Shown one piece after another: positions 54,973 through 63,876 of a DNA stretch of 64,000 nucleotides. A program made the translations under genes and the position numbers. The notes below the pieces were generated by a model. That model searched no databases. It had not been told where the DNA came from and saw only the letters and a program-made list of their open reading frames with translations. Each line of letters begins with the position of its first letter. Position 1 is the first letter of the stretch. The stretch spans positions 17,424-81,423 of the forward strand of contig NZ_DBMV01000028.1 in NCBI RefSeq assembly GCF_002298975.1, read 5' to 3'. The stretch comes from Ralstonia sp. UBA689 (GTDB lineage: Bacteria; Pseudomonadota; Gammaproteobacteria; Burkholderiales; Burkholderiaceae).

Positions 54973-55299
54973 TTAGTTGCCGATCTGGCGGCTCACCTGG
55001 TTTTCCTGCTGGTTCAGGGTGCGTTGTTCCTGCTTGGTGATGTGGCCACCATTCTGCGAAGCCATGTCGCGCTCTTCCTGACGGATCTGACGGTCGTCCT
55101 TGTGCAGTTGGCGGGCCTGACCCTTGGTGATTTCGCCTTCCCTCACTTCGTTGTGGATACGCTTGTTCTGGTTGGCCAGGCGGTGGTTCACCTCGGCGCG
55201 GCGCGGGTGGTCCTTCTGCCACTGCGTTTGAGCGAAAGCGCCGGTGGTTGCGGACAGGGCGACGGCGGTCACAGCCAGGATCTTGACGATGCGGTTCAT
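54973..55299 (-). CDS. Small exported hypothetical protein, charged and helical
   Basis: Protein of 108 residues: signal peptide MNRIVKILAVTAVALSATTGAFA (cleavage at residue 23), then a highly charged Q/R/E/H-rich part (QWQKDHPRRAEVNHRLANQN, EGEITKGQARQLHKDDRQIR, NQQENQVSRQIGN) without cysteines that should be largely helical. GEITKGQARQLHKDD and GGHITKQEQRTLNQQEN look like two helical repeats. Similar small proteins are common in Ralstonia and Burkholderia; no function is known. A strong ribosome site (CGGAGGAAG) precedes the ATG. It points toward the riboswitch. Confidence 0.8.
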   Translation of the reverse strand: MNRIVKILAVTAVALSATTGAFAQTQWQKDHPRRAEVNHRLANQNKRIHNEVREGEITKGQARQLHKDDRQIRQEERDMASQNGGHITKQEQRTLNQQENQVSRQIGN

Positions 55300-55591
55300 G
55301 GTTTCTTCCTCCGGTGGGCGGCTGACCGATTCAGCCGCTGTCCCGTCCATAACGGCACGTTCTGGCTCCGGGCTGACCGCCGTCATGTAACGGGGCGTAA
55401 GCGGTGTAACGGCCAGAAGCAGAGCGAGGGGCGCAAACGAGTGCGGTCGTCAGCGCTGCCCCGATGAGGGCGCAATACGGAAATCGATTCGCGCCAGGAG
55501 GGGCGAAGCGGCAACAGATCGCGCCCCAAATCCTCCAAATCTGCCGTGCTACCATCCCACCCCGCTCGATCGTCTCCCGTCTGCATTTCCC

Positions 55592-57709
55592 ATGTCTTCC
55601 GGTCTCGCCCACGGGCTCAATGCTGCCCAATCCGAAGGTGTGCATTACCTCGATGGCCCGTGCCTGGTGCTGGCCGGGGCGGGCTCAGGCAAGACGCGCG
55701 TGATCACGCAGAAGATCGCGCACCTGATCCTCGACAAGGGCTTCGAGCCCAAGCACATCGCCGCCGTCACGTTCACCAACAAGGCGGCCAAGGAAATGCA
55801 GGAGCGCGTGGCCAAGCTGATGGAAGGCAAGACACGCGAAGACGGCAAGCGCATCCCCATCAAGCAACTGACGGTGTGTACGTTCCACTCGCTGGGCGTG
55901 CAGATCCTGCGGGCCGAAGCCGAGCACGTGGGCCTCAAGCCGCGCTTCTCGATCATGGATTCGGACGACTGTTTCGGCATGATCCAGGAGCAGTTGGCAA
56001 CCACCGACAAGCAGTTGATCCGCCGTGTGCAAAGCACGATCTCGCTGTGGAAGAACGGCCTCGTCGACCCGGACACCGCGATTGCCGAGGCGCTCGCCAA
56101 CAACAACGTGGATGACCACCAGGCGGCGCTGGTCTACCGCAACTACGTCGCCACGCTGCACGCCTACCAAGCGGTGGATTTTGACGACCTGATCCGCATT
56201 CCGGCCGAACTGTTCGCGCGCAATGAAGAAGTGCGCCTGAAGTGGCAGAACCGCCTGCGCTACTTCCTCGTTGATGAATACCAAGACACCAACGCCTGCC
56301 AGTACCAGTTGCTGAAGCTGCTGGCGGGCGGTTCGCACCTGCGTGCGCCGGCCTTCACAGCCGTGGGCGATGACGACCAGGCCATCTACGGCTGGCGCGG
56401 CGCCACGCTCGACAACCTCAAGCTGCTGCAGACGGATTTCCCGAACCTGAAGGTCATCAAGCTGGAGCAGAACTACCGCTCCACGGTGCGCATCCTGAAC
56501 GCAGCCAACGCGGTGATCGCGCAGAACCCGAAGCTGTTCGAGAAGACGCTGTGGAGCGAGCACGGCATGGGCGACGCCATCAACGTGACCGGCGCCAATG
56601 ACGAAGAGCACGAGGCCGAGAGCGTGGTCTTCAAACTCTCCGCGCACAAGTTCGAGCGCCGCGCACAGTTCCGTGATTACGCGATCCTGTATCGGGGCAA
56701 CTTCCAGGCGCGCCTGTTTGAGCAGATCCTGCGGCGCGAGCGCATTCCATATGTGCTCTCGGGCGGGCAGAGCTTTTTCGACAAGGCCGAGATCAAGGAC
56801 TTGTGCGCGTACCTGCGTCTGATCGCCAACGCCGATGACGACCCCGCCTTCATCCGCGCCATCACGACGCCCAAGCGCGGCGTGGGCAATGCGACGCTGG
56901 AAGTGCTGGGCGCATTCGCGGGGCAGGCCAAGGTGTCGCTGTTCGAAGCGGCGATGATGGGTGGCATCGAGGCCCAACTGGCGCCGCGCCAACTGGAACC
57001 GCTGCGCGTCTTCTGCGAGTTCATCGTGCGGCTGTCGGACCGTGCCGCAAGGGAACCCGCCAGCACGCTGCTCGACGAGATGATGGAAGGCATCCACTAC
57101 GAGGCGTACCTGTACGACACCTACGACGAGCGCCAGGCCCAGAACAAGTGGACCAACGTGCTGGAGTTTCTGGACTGGCTCAAGCGCAAGGGCACCAAGC
57201 CCGAGAAAGAAGACGACGAAGAGGCCACCGGTTTCGCCAATGCCGATGGCCTGATGGACGCCGGCAAGAACCTGCTGGAGCTGACGCAGACCATCGCGCT
57301 CATCAGCATGCTCGAAGGCAAGGAGGAAGACCCGGATGCGGTGCGCCTGTCCACGCTGCACGCGAGCAAGGGCTTGGAGTATCCGCACGTGTTCCTGGTG
57401 GGCGTGGAAGAGGGGATCCTGCCGCACTGCCGTGAAGACGACGAGCTGACCGACGAGAAGATCGAGGAAGAGCGCCGCCTGATGTATGTGGGCATCACCC
57501 GCGCGCAGCGCAGCCTGCATATCACATGGTGCAAGAAGCGCAAGCGGGCGCGCGAGACGGTGGTATGCGAGCCGTCGCGGTATATCGCTGAGATGAAGCT
57601 TGGCGATGATGCCGGGCCAACGCCTGAAGACACGATGCCGGCCATGTCGCCGAAAGACCGGCTGGGCGCGCTCAAGGGCTTGCTGGCGGCGAAGAAGCCG
57701 ACAGCGTGA
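55592..57709 (+). CDS. rep: ATP-dependent DNA helicase Rep (UvrD family)
   Basis: Superfamily 1A helicase of 705 residues. Motif I is GPCLVLAGAGSGKTRVITQK, motif II is FLVDEYQDTNACQYQ, motif III DDQAIYGWRGA, motif IV LEQNYRST, motif V VRLSTLHASKGLEYPHVFLV and motif VI RRLMYVGITRAQRSL. Length and the TFTNKAAKEMQERV block fit Rep more than UvrD (the UvrD C-terminal extension is absent). It removes proteins ahead of replication forks. The 292 bases before it hold no clear element. The start is ATG 55592. Confidence 0.9.
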   Translation: MSSGLAHGLNAAQSEGVHYLDGPCLVLAGAGSGKTRVITQKIAHLILDKGFEPKHIAAVTFTNKAAKEMQERVAKLMEGKTREDGKRIPIKQLTVCTFHSLGVQILRAEAEHVGLKPRFSIMDSDDCFGMIQEQLATTDKQLIRRVQSTISLWKNGLVDPDTAIAEALANNNVDDHQAALVYRNYVATLHAYQAVDFDDLIRIPAELFARNEEVRLKWQNRLRYFLVDEYQDTNACQYQLLKLLAGGSHLRAPAFTAVGDDDQAIYGWRGATLDNLKLLQTDFPNLKVIKLEQNYRSTVRILNAANAVIAQNPKLFEKTLWSEHGMGDAINVTGANDEEHEAESVVFKLSAHKFERRAQFRDYAILYRGNFQARLFEQILRRERIPYVLSGGQSFFDKAEIKDLCAYLRLIANADDDPAFIRAITTPKRGVGNATLEVLGAFAGQAKVSLFEAAMMGGIEAQLAPRQLEPLRVFCEFIVRLSDRAAREPASTLLDEMMEGIHYEAYLYDTYDERQAQNKWTNVLEFLDWLKRKGTKPEKEDDEEATGFANADGLMDAGKNLLELTQTIALISMLEGKEEDPDAVRLSTLHASKGLEYPHVFLVGVEEGILPHCREDDELTDEKIEEERRLMYVGITRAQRSLHITWCKKRKRARETVVCEPSRYIAEMKLGDDAGPTPEDTMPAMSPKDRLGALKGLLAAKKPTA

Positions 57710-57784
57710 CTTGGATGCCTTGATTGGCCGGACTCCGCAATTCTGGCTAAAGTGACGCTTACTGAAAACCGCCCAGGAGCGCAC

Positions 57785-58309
57785 ATGAAGCCCATCCCGA
57801 CGTCCCTGCTGTCCGCCGTTTGTGCAGCCCTGTTCTGCGTCGCAGGCTCCACGATTGCCGCCACGCAAGCACTCGCGGCCACCCCCGGCGGGGCGGTCAG
57901 CGCCGACGACATCAAGATGTTTCCCAAGGCCCAGGACGGCCAGAAACGGGTCGTCATTTCCCTGCCGGCCGCCACGCAGGAGGACGACATTCAAGTCGAA
58001 CTCATCGTCGGCAAGACGATGCGCGTGGACTGCAACCGCCACTGGTTTATGGGCAGCCTGACCCAGGAGACCGTGCAAGGCTGGGGCTACTCGTATTACC
58101 AACTGGCAGACGCCAAGGGCCCCGCCGCCACCATGATGGCGTGCCCTGGGCAGCCTGAGCATGAGGCATTCGTGCCAGTGCGAGGGGAGGGCTATCTGCT
58201 GCGATACAACAGCCGACTGCCGCTGGTGGTCTACGTGCCGCAGGCGTTCGAGGTGCGTTACCGGCTGTGGCACGCGTCAACCGAGATGCAGTCGGGCCGC
58301 GAGCAATAG
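57785..58309 (+). CDS. eco: Ecotin, periplasmic serine protease inhibitor
   Basis: Protein of 174 residues with a signal peptide (AALFCVAGSTIAATQALAA; cleavage about residue 37). The mature part matches ecotin: KRVVISLPAATQEDDIQVEL, VDCNRHWFMGSLTQETVQGW, the reactive loop ATMMACPGQPEHEAF with Met-Met at the P1-P1' position as in E. coli, and PLVVYVPQAFEVRYRLWHAS. The two cysteines of the ecotin disulfide are present (VDCN, MACP). It protects against trypsin-like and elastase-like host or predator proteases. ATG 57785 is chosen because AGGAGCGC precedes it. Confidence 0.93.
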   Translation: MKPIPTSLLSAVCAALFCVAGSTIAATQALAATPGGAVSADDIKMFPKAQDGQKRVVISLPAATQEDDIQVELIVGKTMRVDCNRHWFMGSLTQETVQGWGYSYYQLADAKGPAATMMACPGQPEHEAFVPVRGEGYLLRYNSRLPLVVYVPQAFEVRYRLWHASTEMQSGREQ

Positions 58310-58434
58310 CGCCAAACCAAAGCAAACATAGCGGCACGGGCAGCGCGAACACAAGGTTTGGTTTGCCTTGCCCTCGCACTCGATCTGTGAGGGGCGAAAC
58401 CGGGGATGAACGATAAGAAATTCAGACCACCCGC

Positions 58435-59547
58435 CTAGCTCCCACTCCCCTGGATGTAGTTCAAATCCACAAACTCGCTGCCACGATTCCCCCGCGTGAA
58501 ATCGAGCGTAAACCCGCCGAGATCGATGCGCGTCTGCAGGGCTCGCCGCAATTCCGGCCCGGTGGCTTTACCTCCCGCCGCACGCATCGCATGAATCAGG
58601 AAGCTGGCCGCGATATAGCCCTGCAATGTCGCTGCGGAAGGCGGCTCGTCCAGGAACTGCTTCATGCGCGCAATATGCTCGCGCGTGATCTTTGTGTTGC
58701 CACTCGCAGGGTTGGGCACGATCTGGGCGAGCAGCATGCCGCCGCTGTAGCCGGCGCCAAGGATTTCGCGCGCCACCTGCGGGTTGACTGACGACAGCCC
58801 GACCAGGAAGCCGTACCACCCATGCTGCGCCAGAGCGCGGCCGATGCTGGCATAGGCGAGCGTATCGCCGGCGACGATGACGGCGGTCGGCTTGGTTGGG
58901 GCGATACGCGCGCCGAGTTCACTCGGGTCGCCACTGAAGGTGTAGAGGTCGAGCGTTTCAGCGGCTTCGCCCTTGGCCGATGCCGTGCCGGCGAGTGCGC
59001 TGCGCAGGTGCGTGCCGAGCTGTGGATCGAAGCCGGCGGCCGTCACCAGCGCGATGCGCCGCATGCCGAACTGGCGCAGCCGGTTGTGCGCAGCAACGAT
59101 CTCGTGGTCGTAGTCGGGGCGGATGAACCAGACGTTGTCGGACGCGGATGTCGCGCCCGAGAGCGGCGCCAGCAGCGGTACGTTGCGCCGCAGGATTTCC
59201 GCCGAGCCAGCCAACGCCGGCAGCAGGCGTTCGCTGACCCCGAAGAGCACTTCCGCATGATCGCGCTCGATCAGGTCGATCGCCTGCGGCACGGCCTCGG
59301 CTGGTTCAACTTCGCGCCGGACGAGGCTGATACGCCGGCCTTTGATGCCACCGCTCTGGTTGGCCGCATCGAAGGCAACCTTGGCGCCGGCCATGAAGTC
59401 GCGCGCGTAATCAGCCTGAGTGCCGCCGCGCTCCACCAACTGTCCGACGACGAACGTCGCGTTGCCCTGCGCGTGCGCGGTTGTCGTCACAACGGCGCCG
59501 ACGCAGGCCAGCGCGTACGCGCAGCGGCGCGCCCAGGTCTTCCACAT
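58435..59547 (-). CDS. Periplasmic ABC transporter substrate-binding protein, type I fold
   Basis: Protein of 370 residues with a signal peptide (MWKTWARRCAYALACVGAVV ending TTTAHA, cleavage at about residue 27) and the Leu/Ile/Val-type binding fold: FVVGQLVERGGTQADYARDF, ANQSGGIKGRRISLVRREVE, DNVWFIRPDYDHEIVAAHN and RQFGMRRIALVTAAGFDPQL. It differs much from the LivK-like protein at 38.5 kb, so the ligand is probably another one. A GGGGAAGC ribosome site supports ATG 59547. No transporter genes are adjacent. Confidence 0.85.
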   Translation of the reverse strand: MWKTWARRCAYALACVGAVVTTTAHAQGNATFVVGQLVERGGTQADYARDFMAGAKVAFDAANQSGGIKGRRISLVRREVEPAEAVPQAIDLIERDHAEVLFGVSERLLPALAGSAEILRRNVPLLAPLSGATSASDNVWFIRPDYDHEIVAAHNRLRQFGMRRIALVTAAGFDPQLGTHLRSALAGTASAKGEAAETLDLYTFSGDPSELGARIAPTKPTAVIVAGDTLAYASIGRALAQHGWYGFLVGLSSVNPQVAREILGAGYSGGMLLAQIVPNPASGNTKITREHIARMKQFLDEPPSAATLQGYIAASFLIHAMRAAGGKATGPELRRALQTRIDLGGFTLDFTRGNRGSEFVDLNYIQGSGS

Positions 59548-59719
59548 GGTGCTTCCCCCAAAGACGAATGGACGGCGCGTTCTTGTGTTCTTGTGACGGC
59601 CCGCGCGCAAGCAGGCCGATGCCGATCGCCGATGTTAGAAGGCAAACCATGACAGATCGGTGAAGTTAGCCCCCCTCCCGGTGGAGGGGGTGGCGCGTTT
59701 GGCCTCCCTTGGATCGACG

Positions 59720-59733
59720 TTGATACACGTCAA
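59720..59733. promoter_or_regulatory. FNR/Anr-type box of the hemN promoter
   Basis: TTGATACACGTCAA matches the FNR/Anr consensus TTGAT-N4-ATCAA at nine of ten fixed bases. Its centre (59726.5) lies 41.5 bp before a start predicted by the -10 hexamer TACGAT (59756-59761), the exact geometry of a class II FNR-activated promoter. Confidence 0.75.
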
Positions 59734-59791
59734 CGCGATGCCGATGGTGCCGTCTTACGATGAACCGTCACCCCAATACATTCACGCCCCC

Positions 59792-61276
59792 ATGTTTCCG
59801 TTTGCTAAGCCGGTCGACGACGCGTCGGCCGCCAAAGATGGCGCCTTCCGCTGGTCGGCGCCGCAAGTGCGCGAGCTGGCGCAGCGCTTTGACACGCACG
59901 GCCCGCGCTATACCTCGTACCCGACGGCGGACCACTTCCACAATGCCTTCGGCAAGGCCGACTACCTCGACGCGCTGCATCGCCGTGCTGCCATCGCGCC
60001 CGCGATGCATGCGCCGCTGTCGCTGTACATGCACCTGCCATTCTGCGCGAACCTTTGCTACTACTGCGGCTGCAACAAGGTCATCACCAAGGACCACTCG
60101 CGCAGTGCGCCGTATATCCGCGCCCTGGCGCGTGAAATGGCCATGGTGGCCAAGCACGTGGGCCCGCTGCGCCGCGTGACGCAACTGCATTGGGGCGGCG
60201 GCACTCCCACCTTCCTGATGCACGACGAGATGCGCGCCGTGATGGACGCCACCAGGGAGCATTTCGACTTGGCGAGCGACGCGGAAATCTCTGTCGAGCT
60301 CGATCCGCGCCACGCGGACGATCCCACGCTCGAAGTGCTGGCCGATCTTGGTTTCAACCGCGCGAGCCTCGGCATTCAAGACTTTGACCCCGACGTGCAG
60401 CGCGCCGTCCACCGCATCCAGAGCGTGGAAGATACGCGTCGCGTGGTCGACAGCGCGCGGCGTCTGGGCTTCGAGTCGATCAGCTTCGACCTGATCTACG
60501 GCCTGCCGTATCAGCGCACCGGCACGTTCAACGCGACGCTGGATCGCGTGCTGGAGATGGCGCCGGACCGGCTCTCCGTCTACAGTTACGCGCACCTGCC
60601 GCATCTGTTCAAGCCGCAGCGCCGCATTGATCCGCTCACGCTGCCCACCGCCGATGAAAAACTCGACCTGCTGGCAATGACGGTCGAGCGGCTGGTTTCT
60701 GCCGGCTACGTCTACATCGGCATGGATCACTTCGCCCGCCCCGATGACGCACTCGCCATCGCACAGCGCGAGGGGCGGCTGCAGCGCAATTTCCAGGGCT
60801 ACTCCACGCACGCGGATTGCGACATGCTGGCCTTTGGCGTGTCCGCCATCAGCCGCGTAGGCGATGTCTATGCGCAGAACGAGAAGGACCTCGACGGGTA
60901 CTACGCGCGTATCGAGGCAGGCGAACTGCCGGTGCTGCGCGGCCTGTCGCTCACGCCGGATGACCACGTGCGCCGCGCGCTGATCAGTGAGCTGATGTGC
61001 GGGTTCGAACTGGACATGCGTGCGTTCGGCGCGCGGCACGGGCTGGATTTCAAGCGCACCTTTGCCGACGAGTTGAAAGCGCTGGCGCTGCTGGAAGCGG
61101 CCGGCCTAGTGAAGGTGGGTGACGAGCGCATCGTTATCACGCCGCAAGGGCGCTTGCTGGTGCGGCGCATCGCCATGGTGTTCGACGCGCATCTGCGCGC
61201 CGCTGGCACCGAGCGCGCGATCGAAGCCGAGGGCAAGCCCATCCGCTTCGTGCCGCGCTACTCCAAGGTCGTCTGA
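59792..61276 (+). CDS. hemN: Oxygen-independent coproporphyrinogen III dehydrogenase
   Basis: Radical SAM enzyme of 494 residues that makes protoporphyrinogen IX without oxygen. The cluster motif is CANLCYYC with a further Cys in GCNK; other marks are YTSYPTADHFHNAF at the start, WGGGTPTFL, RASLGIQDFDPDVQRAVHRI, LIYGLPYQRTGTFNATLDRV and YIGMDHFARPDD. The start at ATG 59792 is chosen because the predicted FNR-dependent transcript begins near 59768; in-frame ATGs at 59738 and 59744 lie upstream of that point. Complements hemE at 29.7 kb in the same pathway. Confidence 0.95.
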   Translation: MFPFAKPVDDASAAKDGAFRWSAPQVRELAQRFDTHGPRYTSYPTADHFHNAFGKADYLDALHRRAAIAPAMHAPLSLYMHLPFCANLCYYCGCNKVITKDHSRSAPYIRALAREMAMVAKHVGPLRRVTQLHWGGGTPTFLMHDEMRAVMDATREHFDLASDAEISVELDPRHADDPTLEVLADLGFNRASLGIQDFDPDVQRAVHRIQSVEDTRRVVDSARRLGFESISFDLIYGLPYQRTGTFNATLDRVLEMAPDRLSVYSYAHLPHLFKPQRRIDPLTLPTADEKLDLLAMTVERLVSAGYVYIGMDHFARPDDALAIAQREGRLQRNFQGYSTHADCDMLAFGVSAISRVGDVYAQNEKDLDGYYARIEAGELPVLRGLSLTPDDHVRRALISELMCGFELDMRAFGARHGLDFKRTFADELKALALLEAAGLVKVGDERIVITPQGRLLVRRIAMVFDAHLRAAGTERAIEAEGKPIRFVPRYSKVV

Positions 61277-61289
61277 GTCGCTCAGGCGC

Positions 61290-62768
61290 TCAGGCTGACA
61301 CCGGCTCGGGTTGCTCCGCCGCGTCGGTTTGCGCGGTGGGCGCCACGGTCTGCGGCCAGATTTCTGCCAGGCGCAGCAGATTGGTCGAACCCGCCTGCCC
61401 GAACGGTATGCCTGCCGTGATGGCGATCTGATCGCCCGTCACCGCAAAGCCTTCGCGCGCAGCAGCCCGGCAGGCCGCATCCACCATGTCATCCACGCTG
61501 GTCACGTCGGCACTGACGGTGCTGTGCACGCCCCAGGTGATTGCCAGCCGGCGCGCCGTATCCAGGCGCGGCGTGATGCTGACGATGGGCGCCAGCGGCC
61601 GTTCGCGTGCGGCGCGCAGGCTGGTCTTGCCGCTGGACGTGTAAGTGACGGTCGCCACCGCGCCCAGGATGTGCGTCACGTCACGCAGCGCCGCGCAGAT
61701 CGCATCCTGGTGCGTCGGCAGCGGGGCCTGGTGCTGCGCGTCGATCAGGTTGCGGTAAAGCGGGTCGCGCTCGGTCTCGGCAATGATGCGGTTCATGATG
61801 CTGACCGCCGCCACCGGGTGCTTGCCGCTGGCCGATTCAGCCGAGAGCATCACTGCATCGGTGCCGTCGTACACGGCGGTGGCCACATCGGATGCTTCGG
61901 CACGCGTGGGCACCGGCGCTTCAATCATCGATTCGAGCATCTGCGTGGCCACGACCACCGGCTTGCCGTGCTGGCGCGCGACACGCAGGATGCGCTTCTG
62001 CACGCCGGGCACGCGCTCGGGCGGCAACTCCACGCCCAGGTCGCCACGCGCCACCATCAGCGCGTCGGACGCTTGCACGATGTCTTCCAGGTGCAGCAGC
62101 GCAGCGGGCTTCTCGATCTTGGCGAGCAGGCCAGCGCGGTCGCCGATGATCTCGCGGGCGGCGATCACGTCTTCGGCGCGCTGCACGAACGAGAGTGCAA
62201 TCCAATCGACGCCCAGCGACAACGCGAAGTCCAGATCGCGCAGGTCTTTCTCGGTCAGCGCGGGAATGGGGATCACGGCATCTGGCACGTTCACGCCCTT
62301 GCGGTCGGACAGCGGGCCGCCGTCGACCACGCGGGTGACGATGGCGGCCGGGTCCGCAGTCTCCACGGCCAGGCGGATCTTGCCGTCATCGAGCAGCAGC
62401 GATTGGCCCGGCGCGGCGGCTGCAAACAGCTCGGGGTGGGGCAGATGCACGCGCGTGACATCGCCCGCCGTCGGGTCGCGGTCGAGCACGAAGCGATCAC
62501 CGTTCTTGAGCGTGACGCGGCCCTCGGCAAACGTGCCGATGCGCAGCTTGGGGCCCTGCATGTCGGCCAGGATGCCGATGGGGCGGCCGGTTTCGGCTTC
62601 CACCGCGCGCACGGCGTCGTAGCGCTTGCGGTGGTCTTCGTGCGAGCCGTGGCTGAAGTTCAGGCGGAAGACGTCGGCGCCAGCGTCGAAGAGGGCGCGG
62701 ATGGTGTCTTTGTCGCTGCTGGCGGGGCCGAGGGTGGCGAGGATTTTGGTGTTGCGGAAGCGGCGCAC
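61290..62768 (-). CDS. pyk: Pyruvate kinase
   Basis: Glycolytic enzyme of 492 residues (phosphoenolpyruvate plus ADP to pyruvate plus ATP). It shows NTKILATLGPASSDKDTIRA at the N-terminus, DVFRLNFSHGSHEDHRKRYD, the active-site lysine in LLAKIEKPAALLHLEDIV, MVARGDLGVELPPERVPGVQ and GKPVVVATQMLESMIEAPVP. The start is taken as GTG 62768, since GGAG lies 9 bases before it and the protein then begins near the usual point; ATG 62813 is in frame but lies in a palindromic repeat. It converges on hemN with a 13-base gap. Confidence 0.95.
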   Translation of the reverse strand: MRRFRNTKILATLGPASSDKDTIRALFDAGADVFRLNFSHGSHEDHRKRYDAVRAVEAETGRPIGILADMQGPKLRIGTFAEGRVTLKNGDRFVLDRDPTAGDVTRVHLPHPELFAAAAPGQSLLLDDGKIRLAVETADPAAIVTRVVDGGPLSDRKGVNVPDAVIPIPALTEKDLRDLDFALSLGVDWIALSFVQRAEDVIAAREIIGDRAGLLAKIEKPAALLHLEDIVQASDALMVARGDLGVELPPERVPGVQKRILRVARQHGKPVVVATQMLESMIEAPVPTRAEASDVATAVYDGTDAVMLSAESASGKHPVAAVSIMNRIIAETERDPLYRNLIDAQHQAPLPTHQDAICAALRDVTHILGAVATVTYTSSGKTSLRAARERPLAPIVSITPRLDTARRLAITWGVHSTVSADVTSVDDMVDAACRAAAREGFAVTGDQIAITAGIPFGQAGSTNLLRLAEIWPQTVAPTAQTDAAEQPEPVSA

Positions 62769-62807
62769 TTTGGATTGCTCCGGTGGGTTTGTGTTTGGAC
62801 CTGAGTG

Positions 62808-62855
62808 GTGCATCCCTTATTTCAGCCCCGGCAGGGGATGAAACAAGGGATGCAC
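62808..62855. repeat. Short palindromic repeat copy upstream of pyk
   Basis: GTGCATCCCTTATTTCAGC ... GATGAAACAAGGGATGCAC, an almost perfect palindrome with CCCCGGCAGGGG in the centre, matching the end module of the 34.2-kb element. It lies between garR and pyk (both minus strand) and may end garR transcripts; an in-frame ATG inside it should not be taken as the pyk start. Confidence 0.8.
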
Positions 62856-62912
62856 AAAAAACAAAAAACAAGAACCCCAGTTCATCCCCCGCCACAGCGC
62901 AGCGTCAAGCAG

Positions 62913-63824
62913 TTAAGCAATGTCGTGGTTCGACATAATCTCAATCGCCCGGCACAGCGCCGAGTGATCCTGCTTACCCAGCCCATTGGCCGCACAGGTA
63001 TTGAACAGCTCCTGCGCCGTAGCCGTGTTGGGCAGAGCCACGCCCAGCGTCTTCGCACCTTGCAGCGCGAGGTTCAGATCCTTCTGGTGCAGCTCAATGC
63101 GGAAGCCCGGATCGAACGTCCGCTTGACCATGCGGTCACCGTGCACTTCCAGGATGCGCGATGCAGCAAATCCACCCATCAGCGCCTGACGCACCTTTGC
63201 CGGATCAGCACCCGCCTTCGATGCAAACAGCAGCGCTTCCGACACCGCCTGGATGTTCAGCGCCACGATGATCTGGTTGGCCACCTTGGTGGTCTGGCCG
63301 TCGCCGTTGCCACCGACCAGCGTGATGTTCTTGCCCATCAGGCGGAACAACGGCTCGACGCGGTCGAACGCAGCCTGCTCACCGCCCACCATGATCGTCA
63401 GCGATGCGGCCTTCGCGCCCACTTCACCGCCCGACACCGGAGCGTCCAGGTATTGCGCGCCGGTCTTGTTGACGCGGGCAGCGAAGTCCTTCGTGGCGAT
63501 CGGCGAGATCGAGCTCATGTCGACGACGATCTTGCCGGCAGCGACGTCCTTGCCTGCATCCTTCAGCGCCTTGGCGACGCCCTTCTCGCTGAACAGCACA
63601 GCCTCAACGTGCGGGGTGTCCGGCACCATGATGAAGATGATGTCGGCGCGCTTGGCGACTTCCTCGGCGCTCGTGCAGACCGTCACGCCGGCTTCCACCA
63701 GCGCGGCGGGTGCCGGGTTGACGTCATGCACGAATAGCGTGTGGCCAGCGGCGCGCAGGTGGCCTGCCATGGGGGCGCCCATGATGCCGAGGCCGATGAA
63801 ACCGAGGTTGAGATTGTTTGCCAT
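62913..63824 (-). CDS. garR: Tartronate semialdehyde reductase (2-hydroxy-3-oxopropionate reductase)
   Basis: NAD(P)-dependent beta-hydroxyacid dehydrogenase of 303 residues, reducing tartronate semialdehyde to D-glycerate in glyoxylate, glycolate or hexarate use. The dinucleotide-binding motif is GFIGLGIMGAPMAGHLRAAG; the substrate loop is FLDAPVSGG-like YLDAPVSGGEVGAKAASLTI, and the catalytic lysine lies in GQTTKVANQIIVALNIQAVS. These fit GarR/GlxR better than 3-hydroxyisobutyrate dehydrogenase, but that cannot be fully excluded. The start at 63824 has the ribosome site AAGGAGATC. No glyoxylate carboligase gene is in the window. Confidence 0.88.
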   Translation of the reverse strand: MANNLNLGFIGLGIMGAPMAGHLRAAGHTLFVHDVNPAPAALVEAGVTVCTSAEEVAKRADIIFIMVPDTPHVEAVLFSEKGVAKALKDAGKDVAAGKIVVDMSSISPIATKDFAARVNKTGAQYLDAPVSGGEVGAKAASLTIMVGGEQAAFDRVEPLFRLMGKNITLVGGNGDGQTTKVANQIIVALNIQAVSEALLFASKAGADPAKVRQALMGGFAASRILEVHGDRMVKRTFDPGFRIELHQKDLNLALQGAKTLGVALPNTATAQELFNTCAANGLGKQDHSALCRAIEIMSNHDIA

Positions 63825-63876
63825 GGTGAGGGATCTCCTTGGTTTGAATGTGTTGGTGGTTTGCTTGTTTGAACCT

